From contig NZ_BMOU01000003.1 of NCBI RefSeq assembly GCF_014647235.1, positions 426,457-490,456 of the forward strand: a DNA stretch of 64,000 nt. Reading direction: 5' to 3'. A program made the position numbers and the translations under genes. Below are positions 45,839 through 54,853 of the stretch, piece after piece. Numbering within the stretch: position 1 is the stretch's first letter; each line of letters opens with the position of its first letter. The stretch comes from Haloarcula pellucida (GTDB lineage Archaea > Halobacteriota > Halobacteria > Halobacteriales > Haloarculaceae). The notes beneath the pieces are model-generated. The model ran no database searches and was not told the origin of the DNA. It saw only the letters and a program-made list of their open reading frames with translations.

Positions 45839-46957
45839 TCAGTCGAACTGTCCGAGATAGGACTCGACGGCCTCGGTTAGGTCGCCGTATGTCGGCGTCG
45901 TCCCGGTGACAACGAACTGTCGTGCCAGTGCGTTGCCGACGACGAGGGCCTCCGCGTCGTCGAACCCCTCGACCAGTCCGAAAGAGAGACCGGCGTTGAA
46001 GTGGTCGCCGGCGCTGGTCGTCATCTCGGGGTCAGCGACAGGTGACACCGCGACGCTGGCGGTATCTGAAGCTGTGAAGCTGCGTGATTCGTATACGCCG
46101 TGCGTGACGACCCGACTGACGTCCACAGCATCGAACACCGCTCTGGTCGGGTCGTCAGTCTGCGACCTCCCGAGGGCGTCGGCGAGTGCCCGTGTCTCCG
46201 CTCTGTTCGCCGACAGGGTTACCGTCGCCACGTCGTCCAATCGCTCAGTCGCTTCGACCATCGCTTCGACGGTGTCTCCGTTTAGTTTCCTGATGTCTGC
46301 CGGGTCGAGGAGGACGTGCCCGGGTGGGTCGGTGAGCGACGGCCAGACGTCGTCCCGCAGGCCGTCGAAGACACTCGGGAGGCGCGGGGCCATGGCCCAG
46401 TACCCAATGCCGAACAGTTCCGTCCCGTCAATGGCATCGACGAGGGTTTCGCGTCCGAGGGTTGACGTAAGCGTCTCCCAGTCAAACTGGCGTATGTCTC
46501 CCTCCTCGTTGAGCATCAACTTCCCGTCCTCGAACTCCATCGCGTCTGTGTAGCCGGGTTCGCCGAGGCTGTGGGTTTCGAGGTGGCCGAACTCGTCGTC
46601 GAACAGCGGGAGTTGTGGCTTCCCGAGCATTCCGAGGAGGGTCGGGTCGTACTCCAATCTGTCCCACGCACGCGCGAGGTGGCACACGTGCCCGCCCGCA
46701 CGCCTCCCGCGGTCGTGCCAGTCCAGCGCGAGAGAACTGTCGGCTGCCACCGCGTCACCGATGCGGTCCCGGAGCGCCGCCAGCGATTCCAGCGGTTCGG
46801 TCGTCTCCCCGTCTATGTCCGTCCGAACCTGCCTCACGGTGTCGACGTAGCCGTCGAACCCGAAGACTACGTCGCCACCAGCAGGGGTGGGTGGGAGCGC
46901 ATCTCGACAGGAACGGACGGCGGACACCGTCGCCGCGTCGGGGTTGGTCTCGGTCAT
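45839..46957 (-). CDS. PfkB-family carbohydrate kinase
   Basis: 372 residues from the ATG at 46957; the longer frame to 47143 overlaps the aldolase gene and is rejected. PfkB features: a substrate-side FGFDGYVDTVRQVR, the glycine pair RRAGGHVCHLA, and the catalytic TTSAGDHFNAGLSFG where Asp is the base (Ser replaces the first Gly of GAGD). It lies one base after the aldolase stop. It probably phosphorylates a sugar or sugar phosphate in fructose use; 1-phosphofructokinase, ketohexokinase or a relative cannot be separated here. Confidence 0.85.
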   Translation of the reverse strand: MTETNPDAATVSAVRSCRDALPPTPAGGDVVFGFDGYVDTVRQVRTDIDGETTEPLESLAALRDRIGDAVAADSSLALDWHDRGRRAGGHVCHLARAWDRLEYDPTLLGMLGKPQLPLFDDEFGHLETHSLGEPGYTDAMEFEDGKLMLNEEGDIRQFDWETLTSTLGRETLVDAIDGTELFGIGYWAMAPRLPSVFDGLRDDVWPSLTDPPGHVLLDPADIRKLNGDTVEAMVEATERLDDVATVTLSANRAETRALADALGRSQTDDPTRAVFDAVDVSRVVTHGVYESRSFTASDTASVAVSPVADPEMTTSAGDHFNAGLSFGLVEGFDDAEALVVGNALARQFVVTGTTPTYGDLTEAVESYLGQFD

Positions 46958-46958
46958 C

Positions 46959-47746
46959 TTACCCGTCGAGCGCCACGGCGGCCGGTTCCTGCTTGAAGAC
47001 GACCCGTTCGAGAGCGTCGAGCATCCTGTAGGGGTCCTCGCGCTGCCAGACGTTGCGGCCGACGGCGAGGCCGCGGACACCGGCGTCAACGACACGTTCG
47101 ACGAGTTCGAGGAAGGCCCGGTCGTCGACTTTTGCACCGCCACTGAGGACGAGCAGAACGTCGGCAGCGGCCTTCACGACGTGCTCCATCGCCGCGTCGC
47201 TCCGCGGGTACTTCACCTTCACCACGCGGCGCCCACCTCCAGGCCGAGTCGGACGGCGTACGCGACCGTGTCTCGGGATTTGTGGTCTTTCAGGGCCTGC
47301 CCGCGCGCGTACGACCACATGGCGACGGGCAGGTCGTAGTCGCGGGCGTTCTCCTGTACCCAGCGGAAGTCCTCGAACATCTCTGGTTCGCGGTTCGACC
47401 CGGGGTAGATGGTGTAGCCGATAGCGTCGGCTCCGAGTTCGGCAGCGTACTCCACCGACCAGTTCTGCGGCGAGTACGGCTCCCCGGACCAGAGGCTGGA
47501 CGTGCCGTTGAGCTTCGCCAGCAGGGCCACGTCGTCCTCGTAACTGGGGTAGTACGTCTCGGTCAGGCCCTTCCCGATGCCGAGTGCCGTCACCGCGTCG
47601 TGTCTGGCCATCTCGAACACTTCCCGGGGGTCGAGGCGCTCTTCGACTCCTTCGAAGCCGCTGGGCCCGATTTCGGTCCCGTGGTCGTGGGCCAGGATTA
47701 TGGTCTTGCCGTTACGAGCCATAGGGCTGTCTGTCAGCGAACACAT
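46959..47746 (-). pseudogene. Class I fructose-bisphosphate aldolase with a frameshift
   Basis: Archaeal DhnA-type aldolase. Frame 1 (47746-47219) carries TIILAHDHGTEIGP, GKGLTETYYPSYEDD and LGADAIGYTIYPGSN. The C-terminal part continues in another frame (about 47225-46959: VKVKYPRSDAAMEHVV, VLLVLSGGAKVDD, GLAVGRNVWQRED). Loss of one base near 47222-47226 (GCCGCGTGG where GCC-GAC-GTG is expected) explains it. The Schiff-base lysine segment (VKVKYP) lies just after the break. Either a recent pseudogene or a sequencing error; an intact paralogue starts at 63597. Confidence 0.85.
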
Positions 47747-47770
47747 ATACCCGCCCGTCTCACCTCTCTC

Positions 47771-47783
47771 GGTAATATATTAC
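47771..47783 (-). promoter_or_regulatory. TATA element of the aldolase-kinase pair
   Basis: GTAATATATTAC, itself palindromic, centred about 30 bp before the aldolase ATG at 47746, consistent with leaderless transcription of aldolase and PfkB kinase. Confidence 0.5.
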
Positions 47784-47919
47784 GGTAGTCACGACGGGCC
47801 CTCAGTGAACTGACTCCGTCTCCGTCCGCCCGAGAGCGTCTCAATGTCGCGCCCGCCTTCACTCACCGGTGAGCACCCCTGCCCCATGCTTTATTAGTGA
47901 TGACCGATACAGCTCCCGT

Positions 47920-48372
47920 ATGGAACGTGCGCTCGTCGTCGTCAGTGACAGCGACAGTAGCAAATCGATGGTCAGAGAGGCAGGCGAACTCGCCGCCGGC
48001 GTCGGTGCAGACATCGTCCTGTACGCCGAGGCGACCGAGGAAGACATCGGATCTGTCGTCGAGAACCCCGAGACGTCAGTCGGTGGTCCCGGCCCGGGTA
48101 GCGCCGATGCAATCGACAACATCCACCGGTTCCTCGATAGGGTGGCCTCGGAGGAGTTGGCCGACGTCGACGTCGACTACGAGACTGCGTGTTCCGTCGT
48201 TCCCAGTTCGGGCCACGCCCAGAGTGTCCTGACGATAGCCGACGAGTACGACTGTGACCACCTGTTCCTCGTCGGAGACCGACGGACGCCGACGGGAAAG
48301 GCGCTGTTCGGTGATTACGTCCAGTCGCTTCTTCTGAACTTCGACGGAACCGTCACGACGGACCTCGTCTGA
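47920..48372 (+). CDS. UspA-like universal stress protein
   Basis: 150 residues of the Usp Rossmann-like fold: RALVVVSDSDSSKSMVREAG at the N-terminus and DHLFLVGDRRTPTGKALFGD as the ATP-loop-like segment, close to but not identical with the G-2x-G-9x-G(S/T) motif. The ATG at 47920 has a TATA-like TTTATTAG about 27 bp upstream; a GTG at 47869 would add 17 residues. Role unknown beyond stress association. Confidence 0.8.
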   Translation: MERALVVVSDSDSSKSMVREAGELAAGVGADIVLYAEATEEDIGSVVENPETSVGGPGPGSADAIDNIHRFLDRVASEELADVDVDYETACSVVPSSGHAQSVLTIADEYDCDHLFLVGDRRTPTGKALFGDYVQSLLLNFDGTVTTDLV

Positions 48373-48412
48373 CTCGCGGAGTGATTTCTCGCGGGGTTCG
48401 TCGCATCGACTA

Positions 48413-48492
48413 TAGTAGCCATTGAAAATCAATGCACACCCGACCGCATGACGGCGGTGCGGTCGGTGTGTGAATCGTTTCAATTGTTACTA
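48413..48492. mobile_element. 80-bp palindromic MITE-like element, copy 3
   Basis: Ends TAGTAGCC and GTTACTA, TA on both flanks in a would-be CTAG. The stem has C:G (CGACCGC/GCGGTCG). It lies in the gap between the Usp gene and the solo EIIC gene, 40 bp after the Usp stop; the rest of the gap (48493-48712) holds the EIIC promoter (AAATATTATAATG near 48674-48685). Confidence 0.92.
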
Positions 48493-48712
48493 TAGCTTGC
48501 GCTGTGTTCCCGCGCCGTCCAGTGTTCATTTTCAGCGCCGTTCGGCCGGATCGTCGATGGCCTATCGTAGCGTCGTCTTTCGGTCAACCCGCTCTGAGAA
48601 CCGACATCCTTGCACACTTCTGTGAAAATCCCGTTGGTTCCGGACACGAACACTCATCAATGCGCAATCTCCAAAATATTATAATGCATGACGTATTGGC
48701 TACCTGTAGGAA

Positions 48713-49858
48713 ATGTCGAAACGATATCTGGAGGGGGCCTTGCGAAACCATCTCACGTCGGTCCGCAGGGACCTGATGACGGGGGTTTCGTACATGGTCC
48801 CGTTCGTCACGACGGGCGGACTGTTGCTGGCGATGGCGTTCGCGTACGCCACGTTCTTCGGCGGCGGCACCGTCAGCGTCTTTGAGGCGACCGGGTCGGT
48901 CGGGTGGTTCCTCGCGCAACTCGGGACGGCGGGTCTGACACTGATGGTGCCGGTCCTCGGAGCGTACGTCGCCTACTCCATCGCGGGCCGGCCGGGAATC
49001 GCACCGGGATTCATCCTCTCGTACATCATCCAGCAGGGGCCGGTTCTGGAAGCGGCCGGGGAAGCGGTCGGCTTCCCGACGGCGATGGCCGAGGCGGGCT
49101 ATCTCGGGGCGCTCGCCGTCGGTCTCTTGGTCGGCTACGTCGTCCGCCGCATCCGCGGACTCGACGTCCCCGACGCAATCAAACCGATGATGCCAGTCAT
49201 GATTACGCCCGCGGGGACGGTCATCGCCCTGTTTCCGGTCGTCCTCTTCTGTATCGGCGTGCCTGGGGCCGTCGTCAACCAGTGGTTGCAGGGGTCGTTG
49301 GTGGACATCCAAAGCGGCAGGGCGATGATTGTCGGTGCGATACTCGGGGGGATGATGGCCTTCGACATGGGCGGCCCGGTCAACAAGGTCGCCTACCTCT
49401 TCGCGTTCGACCTGCTCAGAGTCGGCATCTACGAACCGATGGCCGCCGTGATGGTCGCAGGCATGACGCCGCCCATCGGGATGGCCATCGCTACTGTCGT
49501 CGCCCCGCACAAGTACCCGGACGCGATGTACGAGAACGCCAAGAGTGGCGTCATCCTCGGCGCCTCGTTCATCACGGAGGGGGCCATTCCCTACGCCGCC
49601 GCGGACCCGCTTCGGGTCATCCCGGGGATAGTCGCCGGGAGTTCCGTCGCCGCCAGCCTCGCGATGGGCGTAGGTCTCACGATGCCCGCGCCTCACGGCG
49701 GCATCTTCGTCGTGCCGCTCTCGAACGCACCGCTCACGTTTCTCGGTATCATCCTGCTGGGGTCGCTGGTCACCGCTGGCACGGTGACCGGTCTCAAACC
49801 GGACTCGGGGTGCGAGGACGACGAGGACGCCTCCTCCACGTGGGCGATGTTGTCCTGA
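48713..49858 (+). CDS. PTS fructose-type EIIC permease, solo copy
   Basis: 381 residues, about 9-10 membrane segments. Fructose EIIC hallmarks: MMAFDMGGPVNKVAYLF, GAIPYAAADPLRVIPG and MPAPHGGIF. Highly similar to the EIIC at 59446, but no EIIA, EIIB, HPr or EI follows. It would have to use the phosphoryl-transfer proteins of the second operon. The downstream neighbours are GlpR and a wrecked phosphofructokinase, so this looks like the shrunken remainder of a fructose operon. Confidence 0.92.
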   Translation: MSKRYLEGALRNHLTSVRRDLMTGVSYMVPFVTTGGLLLAMAFAYATFFGGGTVSVFEATGSVGWFLAQLGTAGLTLMVPVLGAYVAYSIAGRPGIAPGFILSYIIQQGPVLEAAGEAVGFPTAMAEAGYLGALAVGLLVGYVVRRIRGLDVPDAIKPMMPVMITPAGTVIALFPVVLFCIGVPGAVVNQWLQGSLVDIQSGRAMIVGAILGGMMAFDMGGPVNKVAYLFAFDLLRVGIYEPMAAVMVAGMTPPIGMAIATVVAPHKYPDAMYENAKSGVILGASFITEGAIPYAAADPLRVIPGIVAGSSVAASLAMGVGLTMPAPHGGIFVVPLSNAPLTFLGIILLGSLVTAGTVTGLKPDSGCEDDEDASSTWAMLS

Positions 49859-50039
49859 CCGTGAAGAGACGAGTTGTATCGGCACAATAACTGACCGCTG
49901 GGAGCTGTCGATGGCACCGTAATCCGTTTCAGCTGGTGTTCACAACACCGCCGTATCGGCCACCGCGTTGGCGCGACTGTCGCGGTCTCAGTCGCTCGTG
50001 GACTGGTGCTGTCGCCGCTCTCGCACTCAGACGACGACC

Positions 50040-50804
50040 ATGCTACCAGAGAAACGGAAACGACTCATCGTCGAACGCGTAACGGAACAGGACGGCTGCA
50101 AGGCCGCGACTCTCGCCGCGGAACTGGATGTCTCGACGGCTACCATCCGCCGTGACCTCCGAGAACTCGAAGAGGAGGGTCGAATCGAGCGGTCTCACGG
50201 CGGCGCCGTTCCCGCGACCGCGCTGGCCAGCGAGCAGTCGTTCAGCCAGAAGGAGGTACAGCATCTCGAACAGAAACGAGCCATCGCCGAACGGGCCGTC
50301 GAAGAGATTCGATGCGGCGAAGTCGTCTTCTTCGACGCCGGCACCACGACGATGCAGATCGCCAAACGTATCGATCCCAGTGACTCGTTCGTCGCGGTCA
50401 CGAACTCCCCTCTGCAGGCCCACACCCTCGGAGAAAACGATTTCCGAGTGAAGCTCACCGGTGGGACGCTCCGCGAGGAGACCCGCGCCTGCGTCGGGCC
50501 GAGTGCGGAGCGATTCGTCGACCGGACGAAATTCGACCTGCTCTTTCTCGGCACGAACGGTATCGACCCCGAAGCCGGGCTCCTGACTCCGAACGAAGAC
50601 GAAGCCGAGGTGAAGTCCCGAATCGTCGAGGCCGCGTCTCGGGTCGTCCTCGTGGCCGATAGCTCGAAGGTGAACCAGCAGAGTTTCGTCCGCTTCGCCA
50701 GACTCGAAGACGTCGACCTCTTCGTCACCGATAGGCTCGACGATGCCGCCGTGTACGGTGCGTTCGATGACGCAGCAACGACCGTGGTCGAGGTGTCCCG
50801 ATGA
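50040..50804 (+). CDS. glpR: DeoR/GlpR-family transcription regulator
   Basis: 254 residues from the ATG at 50040 (frame open to 49968). N-terminal DeoR winged helix (KRLIVERVTEQDGCKAATLA, DVSTATIRRDLRELEEEG) with SHGGAVP, then the sugar-phosphate sensor domain (VFFDAGTTTMQIAK, TNSPLQAHTL, VLVADSSKVNQQSFV). In Haloferax GlpR represses fructose and glycerol genes. Its stop overlaps the ATG of the phosphofructokinase relic (ATGA), the usual glpR-pfkB operon layout. Confidence 0.92.
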   Translation: MLPEKRKRLIVERVTEQDGCKAATLAAELDVSTATIRRDLRELEEEGRIERSHGGAVPATALASEQSFSQKEVQHLEQKRAIAERAVEEIRCGEVVFFDAGTTTMQIAKRIDPSDSFVAVTNSPLQAHTLGENDFRVKLTGGTLREETRACVGPSAERFVDRTKFDLLFLGTNGIDPEAGLLTPNEDEAEVKSRIVEAASRVVLVADSSKVNQQSFVRFARLEDVDLFVTDRLDDAAVYGAFDDAATTVVEVSR

Positions 50805-51404
50805 TACTGACCGTCACATGAAATCCCACCGTCGACCACACGGTTACGCTATCCGATGCGTTGGTCGACGGGAGCCTCCCTTCCGGGACTCGACGCGGGT
50901 ATCGTCGGCAGTGTGGCCGAGGCTGGCGGGTGCGATACCGCCGTCGACGTGGGCGGTGATACGCCTGAGAGCCTCGACGGCGACTACAGCCTCTGCAATC
51001 CCAGCGAATCGGAACTCGCCGTGACCGTCGACGGTCCCCTCGAATCCATCGCGGACGTCGTCGCCGCTGCGAGCGAACTGCGTCACTCGGGGTTCGAACG
51101 CGTCGCCGTCTCCCTCGGCGGCGACGGCGCCGTCCTCGTGGGAGCCGACGAGTCCTACCACGCAGCAGCGCCGTCCGTCGAAGTCGTCGACACCGTCGGC
51201 GCCGGAGACGCGTTGCTCGCGGGCCTCCTCGCCGCTTTTGACAATAGCGCCGACGATTCGACGGCACTCTCACAGGCTGTCGCCGTCGGATCCTTCGCCG
51301 TCACCGAACACGAAACCAGAGTTCTACCGCTCCGTGAGCTCCAATCACTCGCCGAGACAGTCGTCGTGGAACCCGTTGACGATGCCCGCCCGCGCCGAGA
51401 ATGA
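50801..51404 (+). pseudogene. 1-phosphofructokinase relic
   Basis: Starts at an ATG overlapping the glpR stop and reads MILTVT, a TGA, then NPTVDHTVTLSDALVDGSLP, the normal PfkB-type 1-PFK opening with a premature stop. After about residue 35 the reading frame changes and a large central part is missing. The C-terminal half (YSLCNPSESELA, VSLGGDGAVLVG, VVDTVGAGDALLAGLLAAF) is intact from about 50970. Inactive as a kinase. Confidence 0.85.
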
Positions 51405-51689
51405 ATATATTTCGAGGGATATAGAACCAAATATCCCACATTATCGAGCCATATTGGAGATGTACGCCAATAAAAGCGTTATAAAGACAAACGCATCGTC
51501 AAATACGCGAATATTGTCGGCATTGTGGGAGCGTAACGACCGTCGGAAGCGATAATACCTCGATTAGAACCTACGCTCTTGGGAAGCCATCCGTTCTAGT
51601 TTAACGCCAACGGCCGCGCAGTCTCCTGATTAGATACCGTTGGAGCTACCAGTTTGAGAAAACCCGGTGGCAAGTGTGACTTACGCGCC

Positions 51690-52285
51690 ACCGGATTCAA
51701 AGAGCGTTTCCTTCCGACAAGTTGCACGAGCGCGCTCGCGCAACGAATCTCGTCCAACGAGAGCGGAAGTTCGACGCTGTTGCGCTGCTCTACACGCTCT
51801 CATTCGGCTTCGCTGCTGGATCAGACCGTTCCATTCAGGCATTTCTCGAACGCTTCCTCGAAATGGCTGACTGCAACGACCCCTCTTACTCAACCTTCCA
51901 CGGTTGGTTCTCACCAGCCTTCGTCGCACTCCTTGGAGAGATTCTCGATGACGCCAGCGAGGATCTCGATACTGGCCAAGACGACCTGAATGGACGTCTC
52001 GAACGCGTTCGAAACGTCCTCATCGTAGATGCAACCATCATCTCCCTCTATCAAGATGCCGCCGACGTCTACGCAGCCACCGGAGATGACCAGGCCGGGC
52101 TGAAACTCCATCTCACTGAACCTCTCTCAACCGGCCTCCCGACACGGTTCCAGACAACCGACGGGAAAGCACAAGAGAGAAGCCAGCTACCCACCGTTGA
52201 GTGGATAGCTGGCGCACTCGTCTTGCTTGACCTCGGCTTCTACGATTTCTGGTTGTTCGACCGTATTGACCAGAACGACGGCTGA
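51690..52285 (+). pseudogene. IS4-type transposase, truncated
   Basis: Reads FPSDKLHERARATNLVQRER, GFAAGSDRSIQAFLERFLEM, VLIVDATIISLYQDAADVYA (first catalytic Asp), HLTEPLSTGLPTRF and VLLDLGFYDFWLFDRID (second Asp region), then stops at NDG. This is the N-terminal half of a haloarchaeal IS4-family transposase; the last acidic residue and C-terminus are absent and no ATG start is visible. The gap 51405-51689 shows nothing else. Confidence 0.82.
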
Positions 52286-52359
52286 GACAGGCGGGACCGA
52301 GTCCTATTCCAAGCACTCTGATGTGCAAGCTCTGTGCATACGCCGAAACCGTTATGCAT

Positions 52360-52382
52360 CTATGTGCAGAACTTGCACATAG
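52360..52382. promoter_or_regulatory. Operator of the RHH-PIN toxin-antitoxin pair
   Basis: Perfect 9-bp arms CTATGTGCA and TGCACATAG around GAACT, ending 1 bp before the ATG at 52384. Two more TGTGCA units lie at 52322 and 52333. Typical for autorepression by a ribbon-helix-helix antitoxin. Confidence 0.7.
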
Positions 52383-52383
52383 T

Positions 52384-52752
52384 ATGAGTACAAGCGACGA
52401 CCCCCGGCGGGTTCACTTCCAGTCGCCGGAGTACCTCGTCGACCGGCTGGACGCGATTGCGGAACTCTTCGACAAGGATCGGACGGATCTGCTCGTCGAG
52501 GCGATTCGCGAGTACATCGAAGACACAGCCGACAGCGAGACGTTTCAGGAGTTGGTCGCGACGAAGTACTACGACGGTCAACTCGAATTCGAGACGGTCA
52601 AGCAGTTGGTCGGTGCCGAGACCGCCCAGCGCCTCCGTCTGCTCAAAGCGGACCTCGAAGACGAGCCACTCGATCTCGCTGCCCCTGACGACGTCGACGT
52701 CTACGATGGCGACGCGACGGCGGTCGAGCCCACAGCCGACGACGAACGATGA
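52384..52752 (+). CDS. Ribbon-helix-helix antitoxin-like protein
   Basis: 122 residues. RRVHFQSPEYLVDRLDAIAE and DRTDLLVEAIREYIED form a beta-strand plus two helices, the RHH DNA-binding fold; the acidic C-terminal half probably wraps the toxin. Its stop overlaps the PIN gene start (ATGA), and a perfect palindrome sits directly before its ATG. Antitoxin role inferred from this layout. Confidence 0.8.
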   Translation: MSTSDDPRRVHFQSPEYLVDRLDAIAELFDKDRTDLLVEAIREYIEDTADSETFQELVATKYYDGQLEFETVKQLVGAETAQRLRLLKADLEDEPLDLAAPDDVDVYDGDATAVEPTADDER

Positions 52753-53318
52753 GCGGCCGGCGACTGCGAACGATCGTCGCCGACACCAGCGCGCTCGTCA
52801 GTCTCGCTGTATCCCGAGCTGACGCAGGCGCCGACACCGATACTCCGGACCCGTTCCAGTTTCTCCTCACCTCCTGTGACGTGTTCGTGCCGTCGGAAGT
52901 CGTGACAGAGCTCCGTGACATCACGCAGTATCAGGACAGCCACGCCGCGGCTGCGAACAACGTTCTTGCGGCTCGGGGTCACTACACGGTCGAGGACCCC
53001 TACGACCGCGACGAGACGCCGGACTCGCGGCCGACGTTCGGCCTCGACGACGGCGAAACCGATGGGATCGTCCTCGCGAACACGCTCGACGTCGACGGGT
53101 TTCTTACCGACGAGTTCGGTGGGACGAACTTCCCACTGATTCACGCCGTGCTACAGGGGCCGCGGATCGTCCCGACGCCGCGACTCATCGTGGAGTACGC
53201 CCGGAACCGGCATCTGAGCCACGAGGAGGCTCGTACGCTGATCACGACGATCAGTCCACACCGCAGCTGGGAGAACAGTCCCTACGTTACGCAATTGCTC
53301 CAGCGCCTCGACGCGTAA
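52749..53318 (+). CDS. PIN-domain toxin-like nuclease
   Basis: 189 residues, longer than a standard VapC. Acidic PIN residues appear in IVADTSALVSLA, VFVPSEVVTELRDI, LDDGETDGIVLA and GFLTDEFGG. This DxxxA...E...ETD...D pattern fits PIN RNases of the DUF3368-like/archaeal group. Second partner of the TA pair with the RHH protein. Confidence 0.85.
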   Translation: MSGRRLRTIVADTSALVSLAVSRADAGADTDTPDPFQFLLTSCDVFVPSEVVTELRDITQYQDSHAAAANNVLAARGHYTVEDPYDRDETPDSRPTFGLDDGETDGIVLANTLDVDGFLTDEFGGTNFPLIHAVLQGPRIVPTPRLIVEYARNRHLSHEEARTLITTISPHRSWENSPYVTQLLQRLDA

Positions 53319-53677
53319 CCGGTCTTCGAGTGACCGTCATCCACGAGCTACAACGCCGGACACCCAGCACCAGCGACGACTCCTGAAAGCCCTCGGCCGC
53401 GCCCTTTCTGAGTCCGTCAGGGCAGTAGCTGGTTCGTCGGGCGACGCTACCAGCTGAACAGGTGTGACGATCCGGCCCGCCCCGCTCACTGCGTTCGCGG
53501 GACCTCCGCGTGGCTCGCGACCGACCATTCCGGATTGTCGCGGTCTCGATCCCGTCCGATAGCGGGCTCGCGAACGCAGCGGGTAAGGACACGCAGAGGC
53601 ATGTCGTTTCGCCAGGTTCAGCACACGTGTCTCCTGAAAAACAAGACTGATATAATGGCTATTGTAACGGTCGATAC
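53319..53677. other. Intergenic with promoter of the PQQ-type lipoproteins
   Basis: No gene seen. GATATAATG at 53647-53655 is placed about 27 bp before the ATG at 53678, implying a leaderless start for the following gene. Confidence 0.5.
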
Positions 53678-54853
53678 ATGCCCTCCATGACACGCCGTGA
53701 TGCCCTCGGCGTCTTCGCCGGCGTCGTCGGCGGCCTCGCCGGCTGTGCCGGTCTCCGTGGTGAAAGGTCGCCCCCAATCCGGCGATCGTGGTATACGGGA
53801 CTTCGCAAACCCTCGTCCGTCGCCACGACCGGCGCCGGTCATCTCATTGCCGGATCGCACAGTCCGTTTCGAGATCGACCAATCGTCGCCGGATTGGATA
53901 TTCAGACCGGTGAGAGCACCTGGACGGTGACGGTCGCGAAAGGCGAGAAATCGCCCATCGGCGTCGGTGACGGGCGGGCCTACGCCATCTCGAAGGCCGA
54001 AACGATGGTTGCTGTCGATGCGTCCACTGGTGACACGGTTTGGCAGCGTCCGCTCGCGCCGATCGACGATGCCGACCCCGGGGTCGTCGAGTTTGCCCCG
54101 ATTCCCCTTGGCGACCAAATCGTGGTCCCAATTTCCGGCACCGAAGATGACGTGCCAGACCAGTTGGTTGGAGTCGCCCGTGCAGACGGTGAGACGCTCT
54201 TTACCCATCCCCTGCCCGCGTCGCTGTCGGGTGCTCCCGGCGCGACGTCCGGTGGCGTGATTGCACCCTTGGTCGACGGCCGTGTGCTCTCCCTCGACCG
54301 GACTGGGACCGTCGAATGGACTCGGAAGCTCGGTGCTGCGCTGTCAGCCGTGGGAGCCGCTGATGGGACCGCATACCTCGGCGCCGCCACAGAGGAACTA
54401 CTCGCGCTGGACACCGCGAGCGGGAGCGTCGCTTGGCGCGGGTCGCTTGCCAACACAGTATTCACACGACCGTTAGTGACCGAAGAGCGCGTGTATGTTG
54501 GTGGCGCCGACTACACCCTCCGGGCGTTCGACGTCGCCTCAGGCCAGCAGGTATGGCGTGATGACCTCGGGAACGCCGTGACCCACGGGCCGATGCAGGT
54601 CGGCGACCGCTTGGTGACGCTGGTCGGCGGAACCCACCGTATCCGCGGCCCGAGCGGGACCATCCCGTTCAGCCCGACCGTGCTCTACATCCACGAGCAG
54701 GACGGCACGCGTGTCCGGACAATCCCGCTCGAGGGCAGACCCTTCGAGGACGGCGGCAGCGTCGAATGGGCACACGCGGCCGGCGAGACCGTCTACCTAG
54801 GACACACGTTCGGCCTGACACGGGTCGCTCCGGAGGCCATAAACGATGCGTGA
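53678..54853 (+). CDS. PQQ-type beta-propeller lipoprotein
   Basis: 391 residues. Tat lipoprotein signal (TRRDALGVFAGVVGGLAGC), then about seven PQQ-like beta-propeller repeats with the typical LDxxTGxxxW rhythm (LDIQTGESTWT, VDASTGDTVWQ, LDTASGSVAWR, FDVASGQQVWR). Such haloarchaeal proteins are surface-exposed and of unknown function; no quinoprotein dehydrogenase active site is evident. An ATG 9 nt downstream (53687) is a possible start. It overlaps its paralogue by 8 nt. Confidence 0.87.
   Translation: MPSMTRRDALGVFAGVVGGLAGCAGLRGERSPPIRRSWYTGLRKPSSVATTGAGHLIAGSHSPFRDRPIVAGLDIQTGESTWTVTVAKGEKSPIGVGDGRAYAISKAETMVAVDASTGDTVWQRPLAPIDDADPGVVEFAPIPLGDQIVVPISGTEDDVPDQLVGVARADGETLFTHPLPASLSGAPGATSGGVIAPLVDGRVLSLDRTGTVEWTRKLGAALSAVGAADGTAYLGAATEELLALDTASGSVAWRGSLANTVFTRPLVTEERVYVGGADYTLRAFDVASGQQVWRDDLGNAVTHGPMQVGDRLVTLVGGTHRIRGPSGTIPFSPTVLYIHEQDGTRVRTIPLEGRPFEDGGSVEWAHAAGETVYLGHTFGLTRVAPEAINDA

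Noticed and set aside
46958..47143. N-terminal extension of the PfkB-like kinase
   Set aside because: These 62 codons lie inside the aldolase gene in a different frame and are Ser-rich noise; the ATG at 46957 follows the aldolase stop directly.
47219..47230. Programmed frameshift in the aldolase
   Set aside because: No slippery sequence or structure was seen, and the paralogue at 63597 shows no break in its visible part; a point deletion or sequence error is simpler.
50801..50830. In-frame TGA at codon 7 of the phosphofructokinase as selenocysteine or recoding
   Set aside because: The gene also has a frameshift and lacks its central part, so decay explains the stop; haloarchaea are not known to use selenocysteine here.
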